The translations under genes were made by a program, and so were the position numbers. Source: Linnemannia hyalina (Eukaryota > Mortierellomycota > Mortierellomycetes > Mortierellales > Mortierellaceae). From it: 64,000 nt of DNA. Below, one piece after another: positions 12,135-23,714 of the stretch. The DNA is taken from NCBI GenBank assembly GCA_019671135.1, contig JAHRHY010000009.1, positions 1,674,001-1,738,000 on the forward strand, in the 5' to 3' direction. A model generated the notes under the pieces. That model saw only the letters and a list, made by a program, of their open reading frames with translations, made no database searches and was not told where the DNA came from. Positions within the stretch are counted from its first letter, which is position 1. Each line of letters starts with the position of its first letter.

Positions 12135-13768
12135 ATGTCTGAACCAATCACTACCAAGCCAACGCCCTTCAGCCAGTTCTGCCTCTTCAAGAGTCTGTCG
12201 CTGTCGCTGTTCGAGGACGACTGGGTCAATATGGTCGAGTCCTGGCAGGCCATGGTCGCGGTGAACGCACCCATCCCCGAGTTTGCATACAACATGGCTC
12301 CCTTCTTTGCCAATGCCCCTCGTCTCCTGCCCATCTTTTACCGCTACCTGGGCTTTGCTGAGCAGGTATTACCTTCCTCCAAACAATAGTGCACCAAACG
12401 GAATGCATTTGTTTATGTGTCTTTTTCCCACGTATCCCTTTATATTTCTGTTTGCATGGGAGTATGTAGTAGTGGTGCACTGGACTTGATCCGGAGACGA
12501 ACACAAAAGGACTTCTTGCGTTCCCTTCCTTCCCCTGTTCTCGTCAGTCTTTACGCCTTGTCGATGGGGAAGAAGAAGGAAGTGTCAAGGAGAGGAAAGT
12601 CAAGCATGCCCACGCTCTCTCCCCCCACCTTCTACTTTGTCAGTATCAGTCAGTTGTTGCTCCCCCCCCCCTTTTTTTTTCTTTGAAAGCATGAGTGCGC
12701 GTGACCCTCATGATCTCATGGTCATCCTTAAGAACAGTCACATTCATGCCTTCCCTGAGAGCGGACCAACGGACGCATTTGATGAATGGGATATGTTGTA
12801 CGACATGATCATATCTGTTTGATATCATTTCGTATCACCTACGTACCGTCAAACACAATCATCAAACGCAATTTATTAATATTAACAACCTTTGCTATCC
12901 CTTTGATACGGTTATTAATAGGACAACGAGTTCCTCACCACATTGACGTCCGTCGTCATGTCGACCCCGCTCCTCATCAAGGTCCAGCAGATCCTCAACT
13001 CAACCGAGCTCTTCTCAAACTACATCGTCGCCCTCAAACTCGACAACCCCTCGGCATCCCACACCCAGGTCATGCAGTCCCTCCAAACATTCCTTTCCCA
13101 TCTCCCCGAAAACATCCGTCTCCAAATCCTTAAAGTCTTTGCCGAGCAAGAAGCCTCTGACTCCATGGGTAATTTTCTCTCGTCATTACACATGCATGCA
13201 CTCGCATTCTATATGCGAAACATTCACACTGTACTTGTATACTAATTACAACATCATCGATTAACACGCGCTCTGGATATAATTAGGTTTCACGACATCG
13301 ACATTGGACAAGGCACTGCAGGTCATTCACGCAGACACCCAGCTCTATATCGACATCCTCTCGACCCTCCAACTCAACCAGACAGAGAACATGCCCTGGG
13401 ACGCTGTCGTCAACAAGATCAAGACCCTCGTCCTCGCCAATAAGCCCCAGGCCTGGCAAGGTGTCGACCAGTTCCTCAAGAGCCTTCACTGGGGACACCA
13501 GGAGGAGACCTCTCCCACCTCCTCTGGACACCAATTGGATGTCGAGAACGACGACGACGAGATTGTCGAGATGGTCGAGGGTGTCGACTACTACCCCGAT
13601 GAGGAGGACGAGGACGAACTCGCGTCCTTCCCCGATGGTGAGGAGTTTGATCACCACTACGCCGCCTTCTTGCAAGGCGTCCAGGAGATCCAGGCTGGCC
13701 ACCAGGTCATGGGCGACTTTGGCAAGATGTCCGTCACTGACAACCGTTTCGTCGTCGAGACATGCTAA
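12135..13768 (+). CDS. Hypothetical 319-residue mostly helical protein with an acidic patch
   Basis: Exons 12135-12365, 12922-13168 and 13287-13768. Junctions are GAGCAG|GTATTA...TTAATAG|GACAAC (phase 0) and ATGG|GTAATT...AATTAG|GTTTC (phase 1). The first intron is 556 nt, long for this window. The product has alternating hydrophobic and polar residues typical of helices, with segments such as STPLLIKVQQILNSTELF and STLDKALQVIHADTQLYI. An acidic stretch around residues 230-265 contains DDDEIVEMVEGVDYYPDEED. No signal peptide or membrane segment is visible. I do not recognise the family and assign no function. The reverse strand of the last exon is also open but shows only antisense composition. 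It is isolated between two multi-kilobase non-coding regions. A polyadenylation signal lies about 730 nt downstream. Confidence 0.75.
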
Positions 13769-14498
13769 AGTGTTCACATTCTGTCAACTTTTGCTCTACT
13801 GTGAGCTCTGCAGGATTTCATATCCTTCTTGAACACCACCCTTTTTTCTGCTCAACAACACCAATCGACAAGCAATTTCTTTCTTCCTCTACACAATGGA
13901 CAAGCGGCCCAAACCATCAAAACCACAATCTAGCAAAAAACACCACAGCAACAGCAACAAACACAATCTTCAGCGCCCCCTTCAGGACCAACAGTAGGCG
14001 AACTTGCAAAGTACCTTTTACCTCTCAAAAAACATTTTAAAACCCACTCGACGCCAACAATCAGGAATTCTTCAAAGTACTCAAACACGAACAACCCTCA
14101 ACCTTTCTCAAAAAAAAGATCTCAGGAAAAAGCAACTCATCCTTAAAACATCCCTCCACAACACATCGCCGACTCAGGAAGCAAGGATGAACGCTGACAC
14201 CCTTCGTGGCTCACGTTCAGTCATTGACCCTGTTTACACGACAACCAAAAAAAACTATACCCCCCTTGTTGATTTTCTTGCTTTCCTTTCTTTTCGTTCC
14301 TTCTTGTTTCTGTACTTTACGCGTTTCTGTCTTGTCTGCGATCTCGTTCTTTCTTACTTACTTCTCTTGTAAACCTTTTTGTTTGTTTGTTTCTTGTTGC
14401 TTGCTTGTCTATTTTCTTATTGTACCTGTAAAAAAAAACAACCCCTTCTCGCTTCCTCCAACCCCTTTTCCGTTGTAACAACATCACCCTCCAAAAAC

Positions 14499-14504
14499 AA
14501 TAAA
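14499..14504 (+). terminator. AATAAA polyadenylation signal
   Basis: A canonical AATAAA about 730 nt after the stop codon at 13768. It is preceded by T- and C-rich sequence and is a plausible 3' end for the three-exon gene. Confidence 0.4.
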
Positions 14505-14885
14505 AAACATTGAATTGCTTTTTTTTCTATCAACTCTCTTGGTTCTACCTTGTCATCTTCCCATCTGCGCCGCGCGCGCAATGAACTGCGGAAGCATGTC
14601 ATTCCTCTCACTGTGTTGTTGTTTTCAAACTCCCTTTGTGAATAGTTCTGTTGACGCCACTTGCTATCAGTTGCAACATGGATATTGTAGGTGTATTAGA
14701 GAGGGCTGTAGGACTTTTACATACCACCCATGTTTCACAGGAGGAAAAAAAACACAACAACAATAACAACCTACATGGCGCAAGGTAGCCTGTTAATCTT
14801 CTACCTCTCCTCCCCGTCGGTATTTGTTCCTCCAGTCCCCCCATTCCCCACCCCAACCAGTCAGCCAACCAACCGACCCAGAAAA

Positions 14886-14886
<1 letters not shown>

Positions 14887-14916
<30 letters not shown>
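14887..14916. repeat. (CA)15 microsatellite
   Basis: An uninterrupted CA dinucleotide repeat of about 30 nt in non-coding DNA. Confidence 0.9.
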
Positions 14917-14918
<2 letters not shown>

Positions 14919-15494
14919 CATACAAAAAACAAAGCTAATGCAAGGGAAAGCGGGAAGGAAAAGAGAGAGAGAGAGAGCAAGTTGCGACTTTACCAGAAGC
15001 ATAGTACCTTGGGGCGAGTGCCCCTTTCATGTTTTGTCTCCGCACTTTCTTTTCATTCCTTGTGAGTTGTCTTTGTCTTGTTTTGTTTGTTTATGGTGGT
15101 GATGGAGGGAGAGGATGAACAATTATTATTCATGAAGCGCGATTTTATATACACATATAATATTATTTTTTTGTTAAGGTGTTTCTTTGGAGCTTTTTCG
15201 CGAGGAGTAAATGTGTGGGGTGAGAGGTATGTTTGTTGTTTCAAGAAGCCCTTGATGGATCCATGGGTAACGGAAAAAAAAAGGCGAGACATGATCGACC
15301 AGAAAAAGCGAGAAAAGAAGAAGAAAAAGTGCGCGAAGAGGAGAGACTACGACAGTCGAGGTACGAACACCCAGAAAAAAAAAAACATGGAATAATAGGA
15401 CCACAACAATGGGCAAATAAAAAATAAAAAAAGAACAGAGAAAACAAACATAGTAAACATTCCATACAATCCTTCTTTACCCATCAGCTCATCG

Positions 15495-15514
15495 CCCCCC
15501 CCCCCCCCCCCCCC
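15495..15514. repeat. C20 homopolymer
   Basis: Twenty consecutive C, flanked by CATCG on the left and TCTCTC on the right. Such runs are also prone to sequencing length error. Confidence 0.85.
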
Positions 15515-18500
15515 TCTCTCCGCCAGCACTGATATAAGGAGAGAGCCAGAGAGAGGAGAGAGAAGAAAAAAAAAAAAGGTTCACGAATGGATATTGCATA
15601 GATATGTCAGCCGGTGATTCTTTAGGATTATTAGGACGAGAACCTAGAAGTGGGTGGCCTAGGCTGTCGTAATGAGCCAGAACTAGAACTGCAGCTGGGA
15701 CTGGGCTGGGCTGGGATAAGACACCCCCTCTCCCCCCCCCCCGTGGATGTGTGTGATTAGAAAGAAAGAGGTGGCGACGGATAGGTCGGATCGTCAACCT
15801 TTTTTTCCTTATATATTTTATTCTCCTACTCTCATCTCATCTCGCCTCATCCCTCAATTCAGTCTTTCACATAGACACCACTAAACTCTTTTTCCTCCCT
15901 GTTACCATCACTCTTCCCGCTACATGGTTTTCCTTGTTGTCGGCGTGTCTGGCCAAGGGGGTTCAATTGATAAGCCTGTCTGGGTATGTGTTCAAACTCG
16001 ACTTTCCTATTCTTGCAAGTGCAAAGCCACTCTCTGTTTTCGTTCCATTTTCGCGCACACCTCATTTTTTTTGTATCTCGCTAACTTTGTTGCACTGCCC
16101 AGAACCTAGCAGGGCTGAAGCCAGGTCGGCAAACTCGGGAACCACTCATTTCCTCAGTTCCTAAAGAAAAAGAAGGCACACGACTCTTGATCGAGACTGG
16201 CCCTGTTTCAGTCGCCAGAACCTTAATTTTCCTCCCATTAATTGGTCTGAGGAGTTGAGTTGACAGAGGCAGGGAAGTGCCGAGATGCGAGATGATGTCC
16301 TCTTCTTGTCATTCGTTTTTTTTTCTTGTCGCTGTTTGAAGCAAAGCAAAGGTCAATGAAATTATAGTACTTGTCTGTATTGAGTTAAGTCGGTTGGTCG
16401 GTGGTCGGGTGTTACTGGACTGTTAATTGATTAGATAGGGCGAGGGAGGGGGGAGGAACCGGGGTCCCGAAAAGAGAAGAAAAGAGAAAAGGAAGTCAAA
16501 GGAGGTGAGGGTCCGAGTGTTGTGGTGGTTGGCATGTTCTTGTTATAGTACTACTCATTGGTTGAGAACACAAAGAACCCCAGTCGATCTCTGCGTGGAT
16601 ACTTTATGGTCGTTAATTTCTCCGTCTAGACAAACCTACCCACACCCACATTGGTCTCGTTTTGTTGCGGTTTTTTTTTTTTCTTTTTCTGGTGGGACGA
16701 TGATGTGGGTTGTGGGTGGCCCTGGCTAAAATATGGGATGGATGACTAGTGAGGGGAATGAAGGAATAGAGGAATGAGGGAAGCAGTCAGTTTGTTTTTC
16801 CTGCGGGTCGGAGATCACAATTGACATCGTCTTTGGTCCGGTAGATAGAAGGAAGGTGTAAGGAGAAAGAAATGTCATCACACTTGGCAGGATTGGTTTC
16901 GACTTGATTATTCAATCAATGAGTCTTCGTTCTTTCTCTCATCGTCATTTCACTCGACCAGCAGAAGGTCCAGACAGGAGTAGGGAGGAACAGGAACAAG
17001 AGTGATGCTGAATGCATAGACAAGCAGGTCGGGTGTCGGTCGCTAATGTGAGTTATGGACACGCGTCCTTTATCTCTCTCTCTTTTCATTCTCCCCTCAA
17101 GATGCTCTCTTACAAAGAGTGATACTTTTAGACACTGCAGCAGCCTCTCCGATGGTTCCAGACAAGGTGTTTTTTTTGTTCACTTTGATGTGATGCGATA
17201 ATGAATGGGGGATAGTAAAAGAAGGATACCATGCAAGGTGATGATTATCCTTGTGAGCCTTTGATGCACAAAGATAACACGGAGCAAAGGAAAATAAAAA
17301 ACCTGGGTCCCTGTTTAGCACTGTATATGAGTTCGTGGTGGTAGTAAGAGAAGGAAAGTAAGAAGGTGAAGAGAAACTAGGGCACACCCTTCATGACACG
17401 TTTTTTTTTGTTTTGTTTGGTTGTCCTTTTTTTTCTATTATGTCTGACTCTTTAAGGCTCATTTCTTCTTCGCTGATAGCAATCTCCTTTGTTCTGTACG
17501 TGCAAGGTGGTCGTGGTGGTGGTGTTGCATTTCATTCGAGTCTGCCAACCAAATGACGGCAGTTGCTTTGGATAATATTCCCCTTCAGGGAGAAATTACT
17601 CACATGGATAATGTTAGATGGAGGGCAAAAGGGCGAAATTTCTCGTCATTTGTTTACATTGTTGCTTGTCACTTGTTGCACCTATGTTTGCTCGAAACAG
17701 CCAAAGGGACGAAAAGGTACAGGAGTAGTAGTGGAATTAAGCACAAGGGATGAGGCTCGGCAGGGTAGAAAAGGCTGAAATGAAAAGAAGAACAAACGAG
17801 GGAAGCGAGAAGAGATGGTACTGTACACTAGTTTCTTTAGGTGCGCGCTCACAATTATTAGCGACGAATGAGAGGTACAGTACGTATGGTAGAGATGGAA
17901 GGAACCAAGACTGATCGAAGGGAAAGGAAGCGAAACAGCCATGTGTATCGACTACGAATGGTGAAGATGGAGAATGGCGAATAGGGTTGGGAAGAAGTGG
18001 CGATTACGACGGGTTGCGCGCGCCGTCCGCGGGGGATTGATTAGTGATGTGAATAAGGGTACGAGTGTACATGAAAAGTGGGGTAAAAGGTACATCGTCC
18101 ACCGCAAAAAAAACCTGTTGGAGAAGTACATACAAAAGGAGGAGTATGCATGGACTGCTTGTTTGCTAGAAAAAAACAAGAACCTAGAAAGTAGGCAAAG
18201 GAGAAAAGGGTAGAGACGAAAGGAGAAGGGAGCCGAGATGATGATGGATCAAGACTGGCCTCCTTGAACACGACACGGGAACTCCAGGACTTTATTTTTA
18301 TTTTTAGGCGAGATGCTCCCATGGAGCAGAGGGCGAAGAGTAGAGAAAGAGAAAAGAGAAGGGAGAGACGGACCAAGTTAACGGCTCTTGCTAAAATAAT
18401 TCAAGGAGCCTTTGGAGCTACGCAATTGAGTACCTTGCTGGATCGTTGGCTAATCTCAGGTACCCTGCGAAAGGGGGTGGATGGAAGTGTGGATGGGAGA

Positions 18501-19531
18501 CTTTTTTGAAAGTCGATTCTTTGGGATATGAGCGATAGTTGGATTACCATTGCAATCTAGGGATGTTTCCAATGTTAGCTAGCGATGTTTTAAAGTATAT
18601 TGCATCGAACGGACATGGTCTGTGTCTTTTTTTTTTTTTTTTTTTTCCCTTCCTATGCACCTTCATTTTTGCACCGCCAGTAAACAACGCCGAAAGAAGG
18701 AAAGCTGTCATAGACTACCCCCACAATTTTTTAGATGGCAAGAGATGAACCACAATGACAACAGTGGGAGATGATGATGATGGGTGACAGGGTATCCAAT
18801 CTTGGGTTTGCGGCCTCATTCATTTACTGTCATATCTGCGGGCTGAAGTCTCCTTGGGCACTGACGGGTGTGGCACCCGAGAGAAATAATTTGCTCTTTG
18901 TTTATGTTTGCCTTCCTTCAGGGAGGCGGAAGGGCACAATGCGCAAAAGTGTAAACAAACAAACAAAAACTTTAGGGGGAAAATAACGCGGTAGAGATGA
19001 AATTAATTTACGAGGGTGGGTGGGAGAGAAGGGACAGGAAGGAGGTTTTGAGAGTCCAATGGCACTCCTATGACCTCAAAAGGTAGGAGAAAAGAAAGGA
19101 TGAAAGAAAAGATGAAAGAAAAGAGAGATTACATGGCATGACATGACATGGCACGACAAGGAGAAAAGAGAATGATATGAATGAATGCCTTGTTAATGAA
19201 TGCTAATGCTCCTCATTTCTACGCCGTTTTTCCATACTCACCCCCTCGCGCCGAGAGAGGTCAAGCTAGATCATGAACGTCGTCTGCTTGTAAATTCTAC
19301 TTCAATTGCATCGCATCGCATTGCATCCCGTGTTCAATTACTCCAATTCGACTCACCCTGAGCCAACAAGTCAAGGACCGACAAAAAAAGAGTCCGAGGA
19401 AGAAAACAAAAAAACAAAGGAAAGAGACGAATCATTTATTAGTTTTCTTTGTCTAGGTAGTCATTGAATTGTACAATTTGGCGACGAGGGGTAACAGTTG
19501 AACCAGTCATTCGATGTCGTTTGGATGATGA

Positions 19532-19555
19532 CTGCTGCTGCTGCTGCTGCTGCTG
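19532..19555. repeat. (CTG)8 trinucleotide repeat in non-coding DNA
   Basis: Eight CTG units in the gene-free region. No supported reading frame uses it, unlike the many CAG/CTG runs inside polyQ-encoding exons elsewhere in the window. Confidence 0.85.
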
Positions 19556-21940
19556 TCCCTGGCAGACGCACCGCTTTTCCTTTCGGACAAAAAAAAAGAA
19601 CTTTAGCCAACATGTTCTAGTTCTTCTTGCAAGGAGGTTCTTCCATTCCGTTCTACCCTTTTTTCATTTCTTTCATTTTGCCGCTCAATTGTTTACATTT
19701 TCATGACCAGACTTTGGTGCTCGATTTCCTATTAACAACAAAAGCAAGCGAACAACAACAAGCATACTCAATTAGGAGCTGAGAGGCTCGCAGGAAATAG
19801 CAGAAAGTAAAATGATCCATCCCATTGCTGAGTTGGGTTGGGGGTGCTTCGTTATGTCTTGTTGTGGTGTTTTGACCACAAAAAAGGGAGAACCTTGTCT
19901 TTTGTGCGTCCCTTTGTTGTGTTCGTTTCTGTTGGGCTGGGCTCGACTCTCGCAGTAATATCACTTTACAACTTTAAAATAGACGGAGAGAGTGAAAGGG
20001 GTGGATGAGGGTAGTGTAAGATAAGTTGGAAAAAGAAAAACCTTTTGGGTCTTCTTTTTTCTGGGTATGTGCTCGAAAGTACATAGACCAACAAACGAGA
20101 AACGAAGGAAGGAAAGAAAGAAGAAAGAAAAGAGAGAAGGAGAGTAAGAGAGAGAGGGACTAAAAGTGATTGAGCTGTAGTGAAGTAAAGAGACGTTACA
20201 GTACATGGACCATCGTTCCCCTCGAACACTTCTCCGCCTTTTGTTTTTGTCTTTTTTGGCTTGCTTGCTCGCTTGCTTTTCCCCACCTGAGAGGTACACA
20301 GTAAATCGATTTTCATTATCTATTTTTTTTTTCCATCCTTACAAGTGTGTAGCACAGAACAAATCAACAACTACCTAAACAATAACAAGAGGACCATGCT
20401 CTTGTCACACCCTTGTGTCAAGTCTTCCCTTCATCCCTCCCATTACAGCTCTCGTAATATTATTGTAGTTCTGTCCTCCTTTATTTTTTCTTGTGCGTTG
20501 TCCGTCATGTCATCGTACTTCCCTTTGCTCACCCTATTTCTTCGTTCTTCATCACCCCTTCTCCCTCTCTCCCTCTCCCCGCCCGCAAATAGAACATTAG
20601 TCATTAATAAAAAAACTTGGTTAACGAACAGAAAGGTTCATTCAATTAAAGAGCACACACTTCCCTCTAAAGGTAACGGAAGAAGGAACAGTAAGATATT
20701 GAACCGATCTGGTTCATCCAAAAAAAAAAGTTTTCTCTGTTTGTTCTTCTCTCGCTTCTGGTTGCTTGGTGACATGTTGGCACGGCCACATAAACAAGTT
20801 CAAAGAAAGAGGCTTGGCTTCTTTGCCATTAGTAATTGGACACCCCTAGTGCCTTCTTCTGTCCGATGCTAACATGGAGGGTTATTTATCTAATAGGCTG
20901 TCTGATTGTAACCTTGGTTCATTTGTGGTATGATGACGAGACACCGTGCCTTCCATTCCCTTTGATTCTTGCTCTATTCTTGACTTTTCCGACCGTTTGG
21001 AGGGAAGTACGGACTGTGATCTTTTTCTCTTTCATCTCACTCCCACCCTCCCTCGTTAACAGCGCCAACGACGACACATAAACAAACAAACAACAACAAG
21101 AGCGGGAAAAAAGGAGCAGGGGATAAGGTAAAAAAGCAAATCAGCGAAAGGGTCAATGTTCGTGTTGTTTTTGTGTGAAGTCCATGTCAACAGCAACAAC
21201 AACAACAACAGCAGCAATAGCATATCGAGAGTGAGAGCGAACAGGAATAATACCACAGGGGTATGTTACTCATCCAGTACGCAACAAAGCAAAGCAAGAA
21301 GAAGAGACAGCCCCAATCCCAAGGAGAGCGTAAACAAAACAAACGCCTGTTCCTATTTATTTACGGTCCTTTTTTTTATATTTTTTTTTCGCACTTTCCT
21401 CTTTTGAACTCTTTTCTCACACTCTCCTCTTGCACTCCTACACTCTTGCACTCTTACATCCTTGCACTTGTTCGGTCTCTCCACCTGTTACCACTGCTTC
21501 GCACCCTCCCTTGATAAAACCAATAAACGGGACCCTCCCTACCCCCAAAGTGGTGCCGTGCCCTTTTCTTCCTCCTTTTCTTTTTTTGAATCTCCCTTTC
21601 TCTTCCTTCTCCTTTCTTCTCTCTCTTTTGATTCATCCCTTCTTCCTTCTTCCTTCTTCCTTCTTCCTTTGTATTCAACTGCTCATCATCCCCTCCCACC
21701 CACGAATGATCTTTCAACTAGACAATTCATAACTCTTTCTCTTCTCTCTTCTCTCTTCTCTCTTCTATCCCCACGCTTTTCTATATTCTTAAGTCTACTA
21801 CTACTTCTAGTTACCCTCACCACTCTCCTCTCTCTATCACTCACACCTCATTCATATCACTCGTTCATATCTCCGCACTTTCTACTCAATCCTCTTCCCT
21901 CCTTCCCTCCTTCCCTCCTTCACCCCCGCACTCCTCCAAC

Positions 21941-23659
21941 ATGAATCCATATCTCGCCACAATGGCCCCTCCCCACCACCACTTCATCCCTTCCAACAAC
22001 GGGCCCCTTTCGGCTACTTCCACCTCTTCCTCCTCTCCTCCCTCCAACTCACAGCCCCAGCAGATCCCCCAATCCCACCTATCCATCATGCAACGTCAAC
22101 ATCTCCTCGGTCCCCAAGACCCTCTCATGCTCGAACCATTCCAACAGGATATCCAGCACCGTCGCCAACAACAACAGCAGCAGCAACAATTGGCCTCTTC
22201 TGCACCATTTAACAACAACAACAACAACAATAATGCTCAGCAGCAATATACAACAACAACAACAACGCCTACTAGCGTCCCCAACAAACAGAATTGGGAT
22301 ATTCTCACGGGTCCCAACGCCATCGACCATTCCATGGCCCTCCAGATCGGTCCAGACGGCTCATTGCTCGGCCCTCGCTGGGACACTTACGATCTCGGCA
22401 ACCTTCCCCCTGTCCAGATCGCTCCTCGTGCCAAGAACATCTCTTTTGCTCCTCGCCCAGCTGTTGACTTTGATGGACTCACCCCTCACACCTCGCTCAT
22501 GATGCAACGGCCACTCTTATTCCCTTCCCCTGGTCAGGGTCAGCAACAACAACAGCCACAGCAGCAGCAGCAGCAGCAGCAACATAGACAGCAGCAGCAA
22601 CAGGCAAGGCCACAGCAAGAGCTTATGGCTGTCAACAACAACATCTTCACATCATCCTCCACTGTTCCTACGATATCGGACATGAATGTCTTGCACCAGC
22701 AGCAACAGCAACAGCATCAGCAACATAACCAGCAGTTGAATGCTTCGCCATCAACAATGCCCGGATATCTGCAGACGAGCTGTTCACCTGAGATGCCCAT
22801 CAAGGCATCCCCTGTTGAGCAACAGCTCTCTTGGAGTAAGTATCAACAGCAGCATCAACGACCACATCCCAATGATCATTTTCCCACTCTTTCTCTTTTT
22901 TCTTTTTTCTTTTCTCTTTATCTCGCCTTTACGAATGGACGACCCCACCAGTCAACCAACCAATCAACCAAGCAACCACAAAAAGCAACCAATCGATTGC
23001 ATGCTTGGCGAGACAGAGGGGGAACATGAGGAGTGTGTGTGTCTGGGTGAAGCATTCTATCCCTAGCAGAAATGGCCCGCAATGGGATCATGATCCACCA
23101 CACCATTGCTCCCATTCGACTCTACATATCCAGTCCTTAATGGAGACGCATTGACTATCTGTGCTCATCTGCCCCTCTACCTCTTTGTCTGTCAACTTGA
23201 GCCTAACCCTGAGAAGGAGGGCGTTGAGGGGATGATGACCTCTCGGAGATGACACTCTTATTACCTGATCGCCTGTCTCTGTTTATGATTATTATTATTT
23301 TTATTATTGTTGCCACCTGGCTTCGCCTGTCTGTCTCCAATCCAGGTGTCATTGTTTATGAGAGTGTCCAACACCATCCAATCCAATAGAGTCCTAACAA
23401 TGCCGTTTTGCTTCTTTCTCCTTTTTTTTTTTCTGATTTGTCCCTTTTCCGTCTCTCCGATATAGCGTCATGGGAGGACACGCCTTCACATCAGCAAGAA
23501 GATATTTACGCTACTCCCTGTCGCACACACACGAGCTTTGACGACGGTCCACGGGTAAGCTAAGCCAAGCCTAGTTGTTGTGTTGTGTTTATGCAGGTGA
23601 TTTGGAGCAGTCAGAAGCAAGAGTGATCAGAGCAAAGAGCAATGGAGAGAGCAGAGAGA

Positions 23660-23714
<55 letters not shown>

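Larger units (their letters stand above)
13769..21940. other. 8.2 kb gene-free region between the 12.1 kb gene and the IPT/ankyrin gene
   Basis: The first 0.75 kb is probably the 3' UTR of the upstream gene, ending near the AATAAA at 14499. Beyond that I find only low-complexity frames. The region contains a CA microsatellite, a C20 run, a CTG8 run and repeated T- or A-rich tracts. From about 21400 to 21940 it becomes strongly C/T-rich (CTTCCTTCTTCC and TCTCTTC repeats), the usual leader or promoter of the gene starting at 21941. No RNA gene could be recognised by eye. Confidence 0.5.

Noticed and set aside
13283..13777. 164-codon antisense frame across the last exon of the 12.1 kb gene
   Set aside because: It is the reverse complement of a spliced, phase-consistent exon, and its Leu/Val/Gly-rich composition is typical of antisense frames.
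20345..20872. 175-codon plus-strand frame upstream of the IPT/ankyrin gene
   Set aside because: Ser/Leu-rich translation of CT-rich DNA with no domain; more likely promoter or leader sequence.
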